Below are positions 60,701 to 64,000 of a stretch of DNA of 64,000 bases, one piece after another. The position numbers and the translations under genes are program-made. The notes under the pieces are model-generated. The model ran no database searches. It was not told where the DNA came from and was given only the letters and a program-made list of their open reading frames with translations. The stretch is from Trileptium ribeirensis (taxonomy: Eukaryota > Nematoda > Enoplea > Enoplida > Thoracostomopsidae). Numbering within the stretch: the stretch's first letter is position 1; each line of letters starts with the position of its first letter. The stretch is from contig JASANE010003794.1 in assembly GCA_030248225.1 (NCBI GenBank), positions 1 through 64,000 of the forward strand, in the 5' to 3' direction.

Positions 60701-62045
60701 GTTTGTTAACAAAACAAAACCAGGTCGATGCTTGTAGCGGGTATTTCACACATTCAGAAGTCTGTGGGGTATGTTCGAATTAAGCCGGTTCAACTGGGTA
60801 ACAGAGTATGGATTACGTAGAAGTACTTAGCGTAAGCTTGGCTAACATAAATTGCGTCAAGTATCAGGCAGTGCCAATGTAAGCTTTGTAACTCAGTATA
60901 CATTAAAGTAAAGTAACGTTATATGCAGCGCAGCAAGAAACTGCTTTCTTAGCAATGCCCTGTATTTATTGAAACTGTGCGAGCGGTATCACAGTTTGTC
61001 TCATTTATAACATACCAATTAGAAAGTTATCATCATTATCATCGACCTGACGGGTACTATTTGCATAACGCTAGCCTAAACAGTGTCTCTGACCACTGAT
61101 CAGAAAATTACCTTCTATAATTTTCTCTTAGAGCCATATAAACCAATAATTTCAAGTTTCCTACAGAACAACATGTAATAAACGTATGTGTAGTAAAGGG
61201 AGGCGACTAGAGACTGAGCGAAAGTGTTTATTCTACGCTCTATACGAGCATACTTAGTTACAAGTACATTCAATTTGACACAGTATACGCAAGGGTGTAT
61301 AGTGGAAGACATTTTTGCTCTGGGTGTCCAAAAACCGACATATTGATCAATAAATAGCCATTATTAGCTTCCTCTGTCTCTTTAAAGTTTCAGAAAGGCA
61401 ATAATGCCATCGCAATACATTAAGTTTAATGTAAAAGCTATTTTCAATACTTTTTAAATCTACTATACCTTCATTTCTTCTTTCATCTGTTTTACTATAT
61501 AAAGTTTCGAAGACCAGGTTCCGGATCCTGTTTAAGTGGACGGTTCCGGTTCCGGCAAATTTCGGTTCCGGTTATTTTCTGAATGAAAGCTAATTAATAT
61601 TGTAAACCCAGGGGTGATAAATTTATTTTTAGACGTAATTATTTGCTGCAATAATTTAATCTTTAAACTTCCTCTGTCTCTTTAAAGTTTCAGAAAGGCA
61701 ATAATGCCATCGCAATACATTAAGTTTAATGTAAAAGTTATTTTCAATACATTTTAAATCCACTATACCTTCATTTCTTCGTTCATCTGTTTTACTATAT
61801 ATAAGTATCGAAGACCAGGTTCCGGATCCGGTTTAAGTGGACGGTTCCGGTTCCGGTTATTTTCTGATTGAAAGCTAATTAATATTGTAAACCCAAGGGT
61901 GATAAATTTATTTTTAGACGTAATTATTTGCTGCAATAATTTAATAGTATTCCAGGAAGTGCTAACTGATGAAGAGCCTGACAAACAGACGTTTATATCT
62001 GCAACTTGGGAAACGATTAAAGACACTTTAGTTCTAGACGAAAAT
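30675..62045 (+). CDS. PRKCSH: Glucosidase II beta subunit (PRKCSH/GTB1 family), 3' end outside window
   Basis: Exons at 30675-30777, 37044-37160, 38689-38784, 41665-41722, 44429-44546, 48229-48292, 55154-55219, 56123-56207, 59260-59338 and 61956-62045 join in one frame (292 codons); 55461-55565 is an optional in-frame extra. Glucosidase II trims glucose from N-glycans in the ER; this non-catalytic subunit retains it there and supplies the glycan-binding domain. Seen: signal peptide (residues 1-20); two LDL-receptor-class-A-like modules with YCDCDDGTDE (about 64-73) and CDCCDGSDEY (about 105-114); a charged coiled coil (about 125-220); EF-hand loops DTDKNGIISKEE (230-241) and DKDGDGVVSEDE (249-260), all ligand positions standard. 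Every junction is GT/AG and phase-consistent. Family members run about 500 residues, so acidic linker, MRH domain and retrieval signal are beyond 64,000. Introns are swollen by transposons. Confidence 0.95.
31489..31800 (+). repeat. Two tandem copies of a short element with inverted ends
   Basis: Unit about 175 bp, starting TACCATYC. The core of copy 1 (31,527-31,630) is flanked by TTAGGGAACA and TGTTCTCTAA, imperfect inverted repeats; the core of copy 2 is 31,701-31,792. A third copy is at 37,935-38,066. MITE-like, non-coding. In intron 1. Confidence 0.6.
31840..32290 (-). mobile_element. L2-like LINE, 3' end fragment
   Basis: On the minus strand it reads CITPAIRELHWLPADQHITF, the C-terminal LHWLP block of L2/Jockey-type LINEs, then in another frame FAPVTWKALPVSMRSD. 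This is the missing end of the element at 33,764-36,080, cut off from it by the plus-strand CR1-like insertion. Confidence 0.75.
32270..33760 (+). mobile_element. CR1-like LINE, 5'-truncated, inserted in the L2-like LINE
   Basis: In order: DDEVVSSALNKIKST, then SNYRPIS, MERVVASTLINYAST, then YLDLAKAFDHVPHERLLIKL (about 32,740), GVPQGSVLGPVLFLYYINYV (about 32,910), and after a lost FADD region the C-terminal part at 33,185-33,652 (LVRSILQYSVSAWSP, GVQRRAMKLIPALRNLEYDQ). Several frameshifts and stops are present. Its ends coincide with the break in the minus-strand L2-like LINE. Confidence 0.85.
33764..36080 (-). mobile_element. L2-like LINE, endonuclease and RT, interrupted
   Basis: Reading the minus strand from 36,080: endonuclease VVIAEDFNIHIND (about 35,850), YGNTLDLLLSYTELRI, SDQDIVVF; linker ORF 35,017-35,637; RT N-terminal block NNFRPVSNLSILSKLIGRVV (about 34,790); TQYAYRANHSTETAFLDIM and DLSAAFDTADH (about 34,570-34,700); YLNNRFQQVKL; GVPQISVLSP in place of GVPQGSVLGP; then FLGVVYIDDSLSLQYHI and AFVISRIDYYNSIYSNLP (33,764-34,177). 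This L2-type block order is clear. Frameshifts and a damaged GSVLGP motif show it is inactive. Confidence 0.85.
36160..37015 (+). repeat. Complex dispersed repeat (GGTTCCTCGACCCAAAA family), block 1
   Basis: Two and a half imperfect units of roughly 340 bp carry the motifs TTTTAGTAYCCTTCACGRAA, TAAAATGATAAATGCCGATG, GGTTCCTCGACCCAAAA and GACCCATGGTTCC. Other blocks lie at 49,600-50,500, 51,240-52,400 and 53,480-54,640. This block ends about 30 bp before exon 2. Frames inside are repeat by-products. Confidence 0.75.
37044..37160 (+). CDS. PRKCSH: Glucosidase II beta exon 2: first LDL-A-like module
   Basis: Acceptor TTTCTATTTTAG. Encodes FKCVDGSTTIPFAWVNDDYC followed by DCDDGTDEPG. The Cys spacing and the acidic DxxDE calcium-binding end are diagnostic of the family's N-terminal domain. 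Donor GTTTGT at 37,161, non-consensus at position +3. Phase 1 at both ends. Confidence 0.95.
37161..37930. other. Intron 2, unassigned part
   Basis: No mobile element recognised. A palindrome-like GGCCGGCCCC lies near 37,628. Confidence 0.35.
37935..38066 (+). repeat. Third copy of the short inverted-end element
   Basis: Matches both copies at 31,489-31,800. Ends CTAGCGAACA (about 37,970) and TGTTCGCTAA (38,050-38,059). In intron 2. Confidence 0.6.
38067..38688. other. Intron 2 remainder
   Basis: AT-rich intron sequence; nothing recognised. Confidence 0.4.
38689..38784 (+). CDS. PRKCSH: Glucosidase II beta exon 3: second Cys-rich module
   Basis: Acceptor TTTATTTTAG. Encodes GTSACDKGVFACVNKGHVPY then KVLSSRVNDQIC. 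Donor GTAAGT at 38,785. Phase 1 in, phase 1 out. Confidence 0.95.
38785..40100. other. Intron 3, first part
   Basis: No gene recognised. GATGATAGTCGACTC lies near 38,951. TTATAACCGTTTTTTGTTTGG near 39,365, followed by ATCGCCTCAAAACAATTGGGG, has diverged parallels near 12,392 and 55,740. The 87-codon frame at 39,518-39,781 has no motif. Confidence 0.4.
40101..40632 (+). repeat. Tandem duplication, 268-bp unit
   Basis: Copy 1 (40,101-40,368) and copy 2 (40,369-40,632) are nearly identical; copy 2 is a few bases shorter around TGGATA. In intron 3. Confidence 0.88.
40633..41035 (+). repeat. Dispersed repeat (GATGGTTTGGTTAT family), block 1
   Basis: Markers in order: CATCAAnAAtGGtCTATATA, GATGGTTTGGTTATATAGAG, TTTCGATGGGTTTAGG, then TTACAGGTGGTTAAAC and GAGATACTAGTTG. 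The same order, diverged, occurs at 45,560-45,850 (part), 47,850-48,170 and 62,465-62,800. Non-coding; the tandem units just upstream belong to the same family. Confidence 0.65.
41036..41664. other. Intron 3 remainder
   Basis: AT-rich; nothing recognised. Confidence 0.4.
41665..41722 (+). CDS. PRKCSH: Glucosidase II beta exon 4: second calcium-binding acidic motif
   Basis: Acceptor TTGTTTTAG. Encodes DCCDGSDEYAGYVTCPNICE, completing the second LDL-A-like module. Donor GTAGGT at 41,723. Enters in phase 1, leaves in phase 2. Confidence 0.93.
41723..42769. other. Intron 4, first part
   Basis: AT-rich; no motif recognised in the short frames. Confidence 0.4.
42770..42975 (+). repeat. Dispersed repeat, copy 2
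   Basis: Diverged partner of 24,240-24,480, with GAGATATAGGTCGCGA near its start and CGGGCCCTTGTGC in the middle. In intron 4. Confidence 0.4.
42976..44428. other. Intron 4 remainder
   Basis: AT-rich. A 77-codon plus frame at 43,940-44,173 has no motif. Confidence 0.4.
44429..44546 (+). CDS. PRKCSH: Glucosidase II beta exon 5: coiled-coil start
   Basis: Acceptor ATAATTTTAG. Encodes ELGRKAREAHVRRMQALRQG and on to ALRNERM, a charged amphipathic helix. Donor GTGAGG at 44,547. Leaves in phase 0. Confidence 0.92.
45030..45106 (-). repeat. tRNA-derived sequence (SINE head or tRNA pseudogene)
   Basis: On the minus strand, box A is exact (TGGCGCAGTGG, plus-strand 45,085-45,095) and is followed by TTATAGCGCAGG. 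A box B-like GTGATCGAGCTCTCC lies at plus-strand 45,039-45,053. The arms no longer fold into a clean tRNA (anticodon stem imperfect), so it is not a functional tRNA. Most likely the head of a SINE. Confidence 0.55.
45110..45370 (-). repeat. GGTTCCGG-ended repeat, inverted partial copy
   Basis: Reverse complement of the right-hand end of copies A and B: GAACCGAAACCTGGTCTTCGAA, then AATGAAGGTAGAGTGGATTTAA and the block ending TATGTCGGTTTTTGG. It directly abuts the tRNA-derived sequence. Confidence 0.7.
45371..45854 (+). repeat. Dispersed repeat (GATGGTTTGGTTAT family), partial block
   Basis: From about 45,560: CGTTACAATGAG, TGATTATGTATTG, CATCAACAATGGTCTATATA and GATTTGGTTGTATAGAG. Diverged from 40,101-41,035. 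The 124-codon frame here is a by-product. Confidence 0.55.
45855..46027 (+). repeat. Tandem duplication, 86-bp unit
   Basis: Two near-perfect copies (45,855-45,940 and 45,941-46,027), each starting TGAACCCGATTAGTTTAGC. In intron 5. Confidence 0.92.
46040..47855 (-). mobile_element. RTE-like LINE, 5'-truncated
   Basis: Minus-strand order: an RT N-terminal region (NKAPGVDEIPSEFWKACGAD; LPLHKKGDRQDCSNYRGISL), then CFVDFSAEFDSVHRESMWMI-type block, GVRQRAIASPILIN in place of GVRQGCxLSPxLFN, and TFTDDIALIEGS with both catalytic Asp (about 46,850). The C-terminal region follows: LEAFEHRCWRKILRI and RRLRWFGHVARMSDNRLPHK. The block order and RRLRWFGHV are typical of RTE elements, common in trematode genomes. 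Breaks occur near 47,240, 46,940 and further downstream. The endonuclease is missing. Inserted in intron 5 opposite to the gene. Confidence 0.9.
47856..48170 (+). repeat. Dispersed repeat (GATGGTTTGGTTAT family), block 3
   Basis: GATGGTTTGGTTATCTAGAG, TTACAGGTGATTAAACGAAA and TTGCGAGATACTGG in the same order as at 40,633-41,035. It lies next to the truncated 5' end of the RTE-like LINE and 58 bp before exon 6. Confidence 0.65.
48229..48292 (+). CDS. PRKCSH: Glucosidase II beta exon 6: coiled coil
   Basis: Acceptor TTTTTATTTAG. Encodes EKYESLKAELDELEPDRDIL plus Asp. Donor GTACGT at 48,293, phase 1, which fits directly onto exon 7 at 55,154. Confidence 0.88.
48293..49596. other. Intron 6, first part
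   Basis: AT-rich; no repeat or ORF recognised. Confidence 0.4.
49597..50500 (+). repeat. GGTTCCTCGACCCAAAA-family complex repeat, block 2
   Basis: Starts GTAGTGGAGATTGTGTGTTG, as block 1 does near 36,131, and continues with repeated TTTTAGTATCCNTCACGGAA and TAAAATGNTRAATGCCGAT units, ending CATGGTTCCATGGGTAC. In intron 6. Confidence 0.7.
50694..52903 (+). repeat. 2.2-kb tandem duplication, copy 1
   Basis: Nearly identical to 52,935-55,145 (offset 2,241-2,242 bp, roughly a dozen substitutions noticed). It contains further GGTTCCTCGACCCAAAA-family units. A 31-bp spacer holding a partial extra copy of the start (TTACTCGGATAAGTGAC) separates the copies. No gene inside; the 61- and 63-codon frames occur in both copies. 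Confidence 0.95.
52935..55145 (+). repeat. 2.2-kb tandem duplication, copy 2
   Basis: The second copy ends in GCTCGTTT, exactly 8 bases before exon 7. Copy 1 has the same end but is followed by the spacer, not by GATTATAG and the exon. Confidence 0.95.
55154..55219 (+). CDS. PRKCSH: Glucosidase II beta exon 7: coiled coil
   Basis: Acceptor TTTGATTATAG. Encodes AKQDAEKLEKEAKDKHSEAW, close in character to the family's coiled coil. Donor GTAAGT at 55,220, phase 1. The upstream 2.2-kb duplication stops 8 bases before this exon. Confidence 0.9.
55461..55565 (+). CDS. PRKCSH: Candidate cassette exon 8, in frame
   Basis: Acceptor TTCATTCCAG and donor GTTAGC bound 105 nt, open in the frame required by exons 7 and 9 and a multiple of three. 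It would insert 35 residues rich in Trp, Pro, Asn and Gln (VASPWDQNFSWNPPAAAWAQ and on). Exon 7 joined straight to exon 9 gives the usual spacing of the family, so this would be an extra segment, alternatively spliced or lineage-specific. It could also be a chance open stretch. Confidence 0.5.
55566..56122. other. Intron between exons 8 and 9
   Basis: Contains ATCACCTCAAAAGGCATTGG and CCCCGGGGGCTTACCTCCC near 55,780-55,865, related to the GC-rich islands at 11.4, 12.3 and 39.4 kb. Nothing else recognised. Confidence 0.4.
56123..56207 (+). CDS. PRKCSH: Glucosidase II beta exon 9: end of coiled coil, first half of EF-hand 1
   Basis: Acceptor ATGATATTTTAG. Encodes AEKERVRLEKEAKRAGQAFD then QLDTDKNG. 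Donor GTAAGC at 56,208 in phase 2 splits the first EF-hand loop after its glycine. Confidence 0.94.
56208..57034. other. Intron 9, first part
   Basis: AT-rich, ending in a TATATATA run (about 56,995-57,030) where the LINE starts. Confidence 0.4.
57035..58310 (+). mobile_element. CR1-like LINE, 5'-truncated, relatively intact RT
   Basis: In order: CCNYRPISLTCSVSKVLESI, RLATFFADNHLLYDSQRGFR, DVVNVDFHKAFDKVNI, GVSQGSVLGPLLFIL (about 57,400), FADD intact at 57,488-57,499, the RT thumb with LGVVVTKNLKSSEHC, LVRPHVEYAVNVWCP, VIEKVQRLATKLIPTIRHL and a C-terminal end RAWNALPTEVVNATSLS to AYEY and a stop. Only about two frameshifts are needed (about 57,400-57,440 and about 57,920), making it the least decayed LINE here. 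The endonuclease is missing. In intron 9, same strand as the gene. Confidence 0.92.
58311..58920. other. Intron 9, LINE 3' tail and flank
   Basis: The first ~130 bp may be the LINE's 3' UTR. The rest is AT-rich with nothing recognised. Confidence 0.35.
58923..59040. repeat. Imperfect palindromic element
   Basis: TGTTCACACG (58,951-58,960) pairs with CGTGTGAACA (59,028-59,037). Between them lies the perfect 20-bp palindrome CAAATTTTGATCAAAATTTG (58,976-58,995). Related AAATTTTGA/GAGCTCAAA strings continue to about 59,170. Possibly a small MITE. In intron 9. Confidence 0.55.
59260..59338 (+). CDS. PRKCSH: Glucosidase II beta exon 10: EF-hands
   Basis: Acceptor TTTGTTTTTCCCAG. Encodes ISKEELMQRLEFDKDGDGVV then SEDEAE, finishing EF-hand 1 and giving all of EF-hand 2. 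Donor GTATTT at 59,339, phase 0. Confidence 0.95.
59339..60424. other. Intron 10, first part
   Basis: AT-rich with no recognised element. The 86-codon minus frame at 59,814-60,074 has no motif. Confidence 0.4.
60425..61575 (+). repeat. GGTTCCGG-ended dispersed repeat, copy B (~1.15 kb)
   Basis: Aligns end to end with copy A (28,516-29,656). Left inverted repeat at 60,430-60,449 and 60,497-60,516, 18 of 20 bases paired. Right end with GGTTCCGGTTCCGG near 61,545. In intron 10, same orientation as copy A. Confidence 0.8.
61368..61945 (+). repeat. Tandem duplication of ~300 bp ending at the exon 11 acceptor
   Basis: Copy 1 is 61,368-61,660, copy 2 is 61,668-61,945, both starting CTTCCTCTGTCTC and ending GCAATAATTTAAT. 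The unit covers the right end of repeat copy B plus about 75 bp of intron flank. Copy 2 ends 10 bases before exon 11. Confidence 0.9.
61956..62045 (+). CDS. PRKCSH: Glucosidase II beta exon 11
   Basis: Acceptor TAGTATTCCAG. Encodes EVLTDEEPDKQTFISATWET then IKDTLVLDEN, matching the family's segment after the EF-hands (a conserved aromatic/Trp pair and acidic residues). Donor GTAAGG at 62,046, phase 0. The next exon is not securely seen. Confidence 0.88.
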
Positions 62046-62464
62046 GTAAGGATACGTAACACTTATTTTATGTATGGATAGTGATGCTATATATGAGTAA
62101 AAATGACTGTTAATGGCCGTTTAGAGATTGCATCGCCTCAAAAACTTTAAATGTCTGTCTGTGCCCCTTAGTTAGAGCGAAAACGGATTCCAACTCCTGT
62201 GGGCCCTAATAGTAAGTCGTATGGGCCCGATTCGGGCAAAGCTTGTATCTGGACTTGTTGGTGTAAGCATCTGCGCTAAACCGGGGAAGCAATACGGTTT
62301 GAGGGGCAACCGTAGGCCCCTATCGACACCAATGCTATAATCATTTCTACATGACTCTTTTAGGATGTAAGATTCGGTTTTGGGCGTTCATAGACTATGG
62401 GGATATTACTGATAAGATGGTTCCAGGAGTTCCACCACCCAATGCCCCTCCCCCAAGTGCACTA
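62046..62464 (+). other. Intron after exon 11, with weak exon candidate
   Basis: 62,383-62,460 is open in one frame (YGDITDKMVPGVPPPNAPPP) and Pro-rich, as the gene's linker might be. No acceptor in the right phase (phase 0) precedes it, and neighbouring bases belong to a dispersed repeat. Not accepted as an exon. Confidence 0.2.
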
Positions 62465-62800
62465 GAGTCGGGTTTTCGGCAGGCTGAATACTATGGTTCG
62501 GTTAGCTAGAGTCCAGCCCGAATATCACATGCCTTTTTAGATGTTTTCAATGGATTTAGGATTATATAGGTTTGTCGGTGGCCTCGATACTATGGTTTGG
62601 TTATCTAAATACCAGCATAAATGATCCGTTTTCAGTTGTTTTCGATTGGGGTCGATGAGGCTTTAGTATTTTAATTTGTTCAAGATTACAGATTTTAGTG
62701 TAGTGTATACATCAACACAATAACTGATTACAAAATGCTCACTTGATGAAACCACGCTGATTCCATTTCATGCTCGCTTGGGAGATATAGTTTTGGTTAC
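62465..62800 (+). repeat. Dispersed repeat (GATGGTTTGGTTAT family), block 4
   Basis: CTATGGTTCGGTTAGCTAGAG, then ACTATGGTTTGGTTATCTAAA, TTTCGATTGGGGTCGATGAG and GCTTGGGAGATATAG. Two units in tandem. Confidence 0.6.
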
Positions 62801-64000
62801 TACCGACAGCACAATATTAAACATTTAAATAATAATTGGCTGCTTTTATGAAACTACACGTCATATTTTGTTGGCGGAAAATAATTGTCGTGGTGAGCAG
62901 CGGGTAAGATGTAAAATTCGGTTATTTTGGCCCGTTTTTTGCACAGCGTTGTGGCATTTTCATGTACGTTTAGTACATTAACGTTTACTTTTTTCGTATA
63001 CTTGCCAAAAATGAGTGCTGTTCATTCGATATTACCGTATATTCTGTCAGTATTAGTTCGAGAAATTTTGCTCCACATGTTGGTTTATTGCGATATTTTT
63101 TAGTTTATTCGAGAGAGTGTATCTAATTTTGTTTGAGAAGCATCCGATAGTCCTTCGCGTATTCTTCGCGAAAGTTTTATTCGATTAATGTTCAACGGTT
63201 GTACGTTCTGTAGTCGACAGTCATTTCTGTTGAGTGATGTAGTATTAAAGTATTAATTATTTTGAGCCTTTTTGCTTCTATTTTTTGGCGTTTTGAAGTC
63301 TATAAATTATAAATAATTCAGAAAATATATTGGTTGCAAAATAACGAGTCTGGTATCTGTATGACTTAATTTGGCAAAGAAACCTTAAAAAAATTTTTTT
63401 GCGATTTTGACCCTCGAGATAGGGTCTGAGCTGTTCATGTTCAACTAAAAATCACGTCCTCATCACTTATGCTACCGAATAAAAAATTGTGAATAACAGA
63501 AACAGAAAGAAAGTCCCTTAGCGTCATTAGTGGAAATTCCGCTGGCTCCGTTTCAGTTAGACTGATTTGGCTGTCGCGAAGAAGTATTAACATACCCTTA
63601 AAATTTTTGAAGCAATCATTTTATCACATTTTTAGTATCCAGATTATTGCAATTATAACCCTAAACTATGAGGTCAACTTATTGCTTTTCACATTGAAGT
63701 ATTTTTGTGTCGATGGTGTGTAGTAAAATATTGTTCACTAAAACTCGCTTTGATTTTGCTTACTGTGACTCCTTTTATTTTCGTATTTTTTTGCACGTTT
63801 TGTACGCATTACGCAAATTTAGCCTCAGTATGCATTATATTGCTGTGGTCAAAATTAAGTTTTGTAAATTTATATTTTGTGCTGTGTGTTTGGTGATGAT
63901 TTTTATGCAGGCTTACACAACTTTGGTGCTTTTAATCATTTCATCTTTGAGCTCATTTAAATGGAGGGAGCGAAGTGAGCGGTGTTTTCACTGAAAAGTT
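62801..64000. other. AT-rich sequence to window end, probably intron
   Basis: No exon of glucosidase II beta recognised. Two overlapping plus frames at 63,705-63,994 are hydrophobic (ILLTVTPFIFVFFCTFCTHY) but come from T-rich sequence and have no motif. Confidence 0.4.

Noticed and set aside
62383..62460. Proline-rich open stretch proposed as glucosidase II beta exon 12
   Set aside because: No acceptor in phase 0 and the flanks match dispersed repeats; only a weak alternative donor (62,056) would make it fit.
63705..63994. Two overlapping hydrophobic plus ORFs as a membrane protein gene
   Set aside because: T-rich intronic sequence gives Phe/Leu/Val codons by composition; no motif, and the frames compete with each other.

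Overview
The window is nuclear DNA of an invertebrate animal: a long, intron-rich host gene embedded in degraded retrotransposons. Standard-code exons bounded by GT/AG, kilobase-long AT-rich introns, and a mix of CR1-like, L2-like and RTE-like LINEs with BEL/Pao and gag-bearing LTR elements support this. The RTE-like and CR1-like reverse transcriptases look most like those I associate with flatworms, especially trematodes, but the lineage is an inference. No rRNA gene, intact tRNA gene, CRISPR array or prokaryotic gene organisation was seen.

Positions 1-30,300 are mostly repeats. 1-6,500 holds a degenerate ~180-bp tandem array, microsatellites, a twin hairpin (4,221-4,280) and a GC-rich ~290-bp repeat whose inverted partner lies at 25,245-25,530. 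6,575-7,806 is a BEL/Pao integrase with its C-terminal domain, broken by two in-frame stops. 7,790-11,300 holds a minus-strand LINE fragment and a nearly full-length but dead CR1-like LINE. 12,882-21,760 is an LTR element: matching LTRs (13,233-14,094 and 20,912-21,760) around a gag-like capsid, a broken zinc knuckle, a Q/N-rich repeat domain and a coiled-coil ORF, with no visible reverse transcriptase, RNase H or integrase. A second CR1-like LINE abuts the 3' LTR. AT-rich DNA with several strong inverted repeats follows.

From 30,675 to at least 62,045, plus strand, lies the host gene: the 5' two-thirds or so of glucosidase II beta subunit (PRKCSH/GTB1 family), the ER-resident regulatory subunit that retains and assists glucosidase II in trimming N-glycan glucose. 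Ten exons join in one frame (876 nt, 292 codons): signal peptide, two LDL-receptor-class-A-like Cys-rich modules, coiled coil and two canonical EF-hand loops. An eleventh, 105-nt exon (exon 8) is a frame-preserving candidate cassette. The acidic linker, the mannose-6-phosphate-receptor-homology domain and the ER retrieval signal would lie beyond the window.

The introns carry an L2-like LINE split by a CR1-like LINE (31.8-36.1 kb), an RTE-like LINE (46.0-47.9 kb), a fairly intact CR1-like LINE (57.0-58.3 kb), a tRNA-derived SINE-like piece (45.0 kb) and at least four dispersed non-coding repeat families. Two recent tandem duplications (2.2 kb in intron 6, 0.3 kb in intron 10) each end within about ten bases of a splice acceptor. 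All calls come from reading the sequence; no database search was run.
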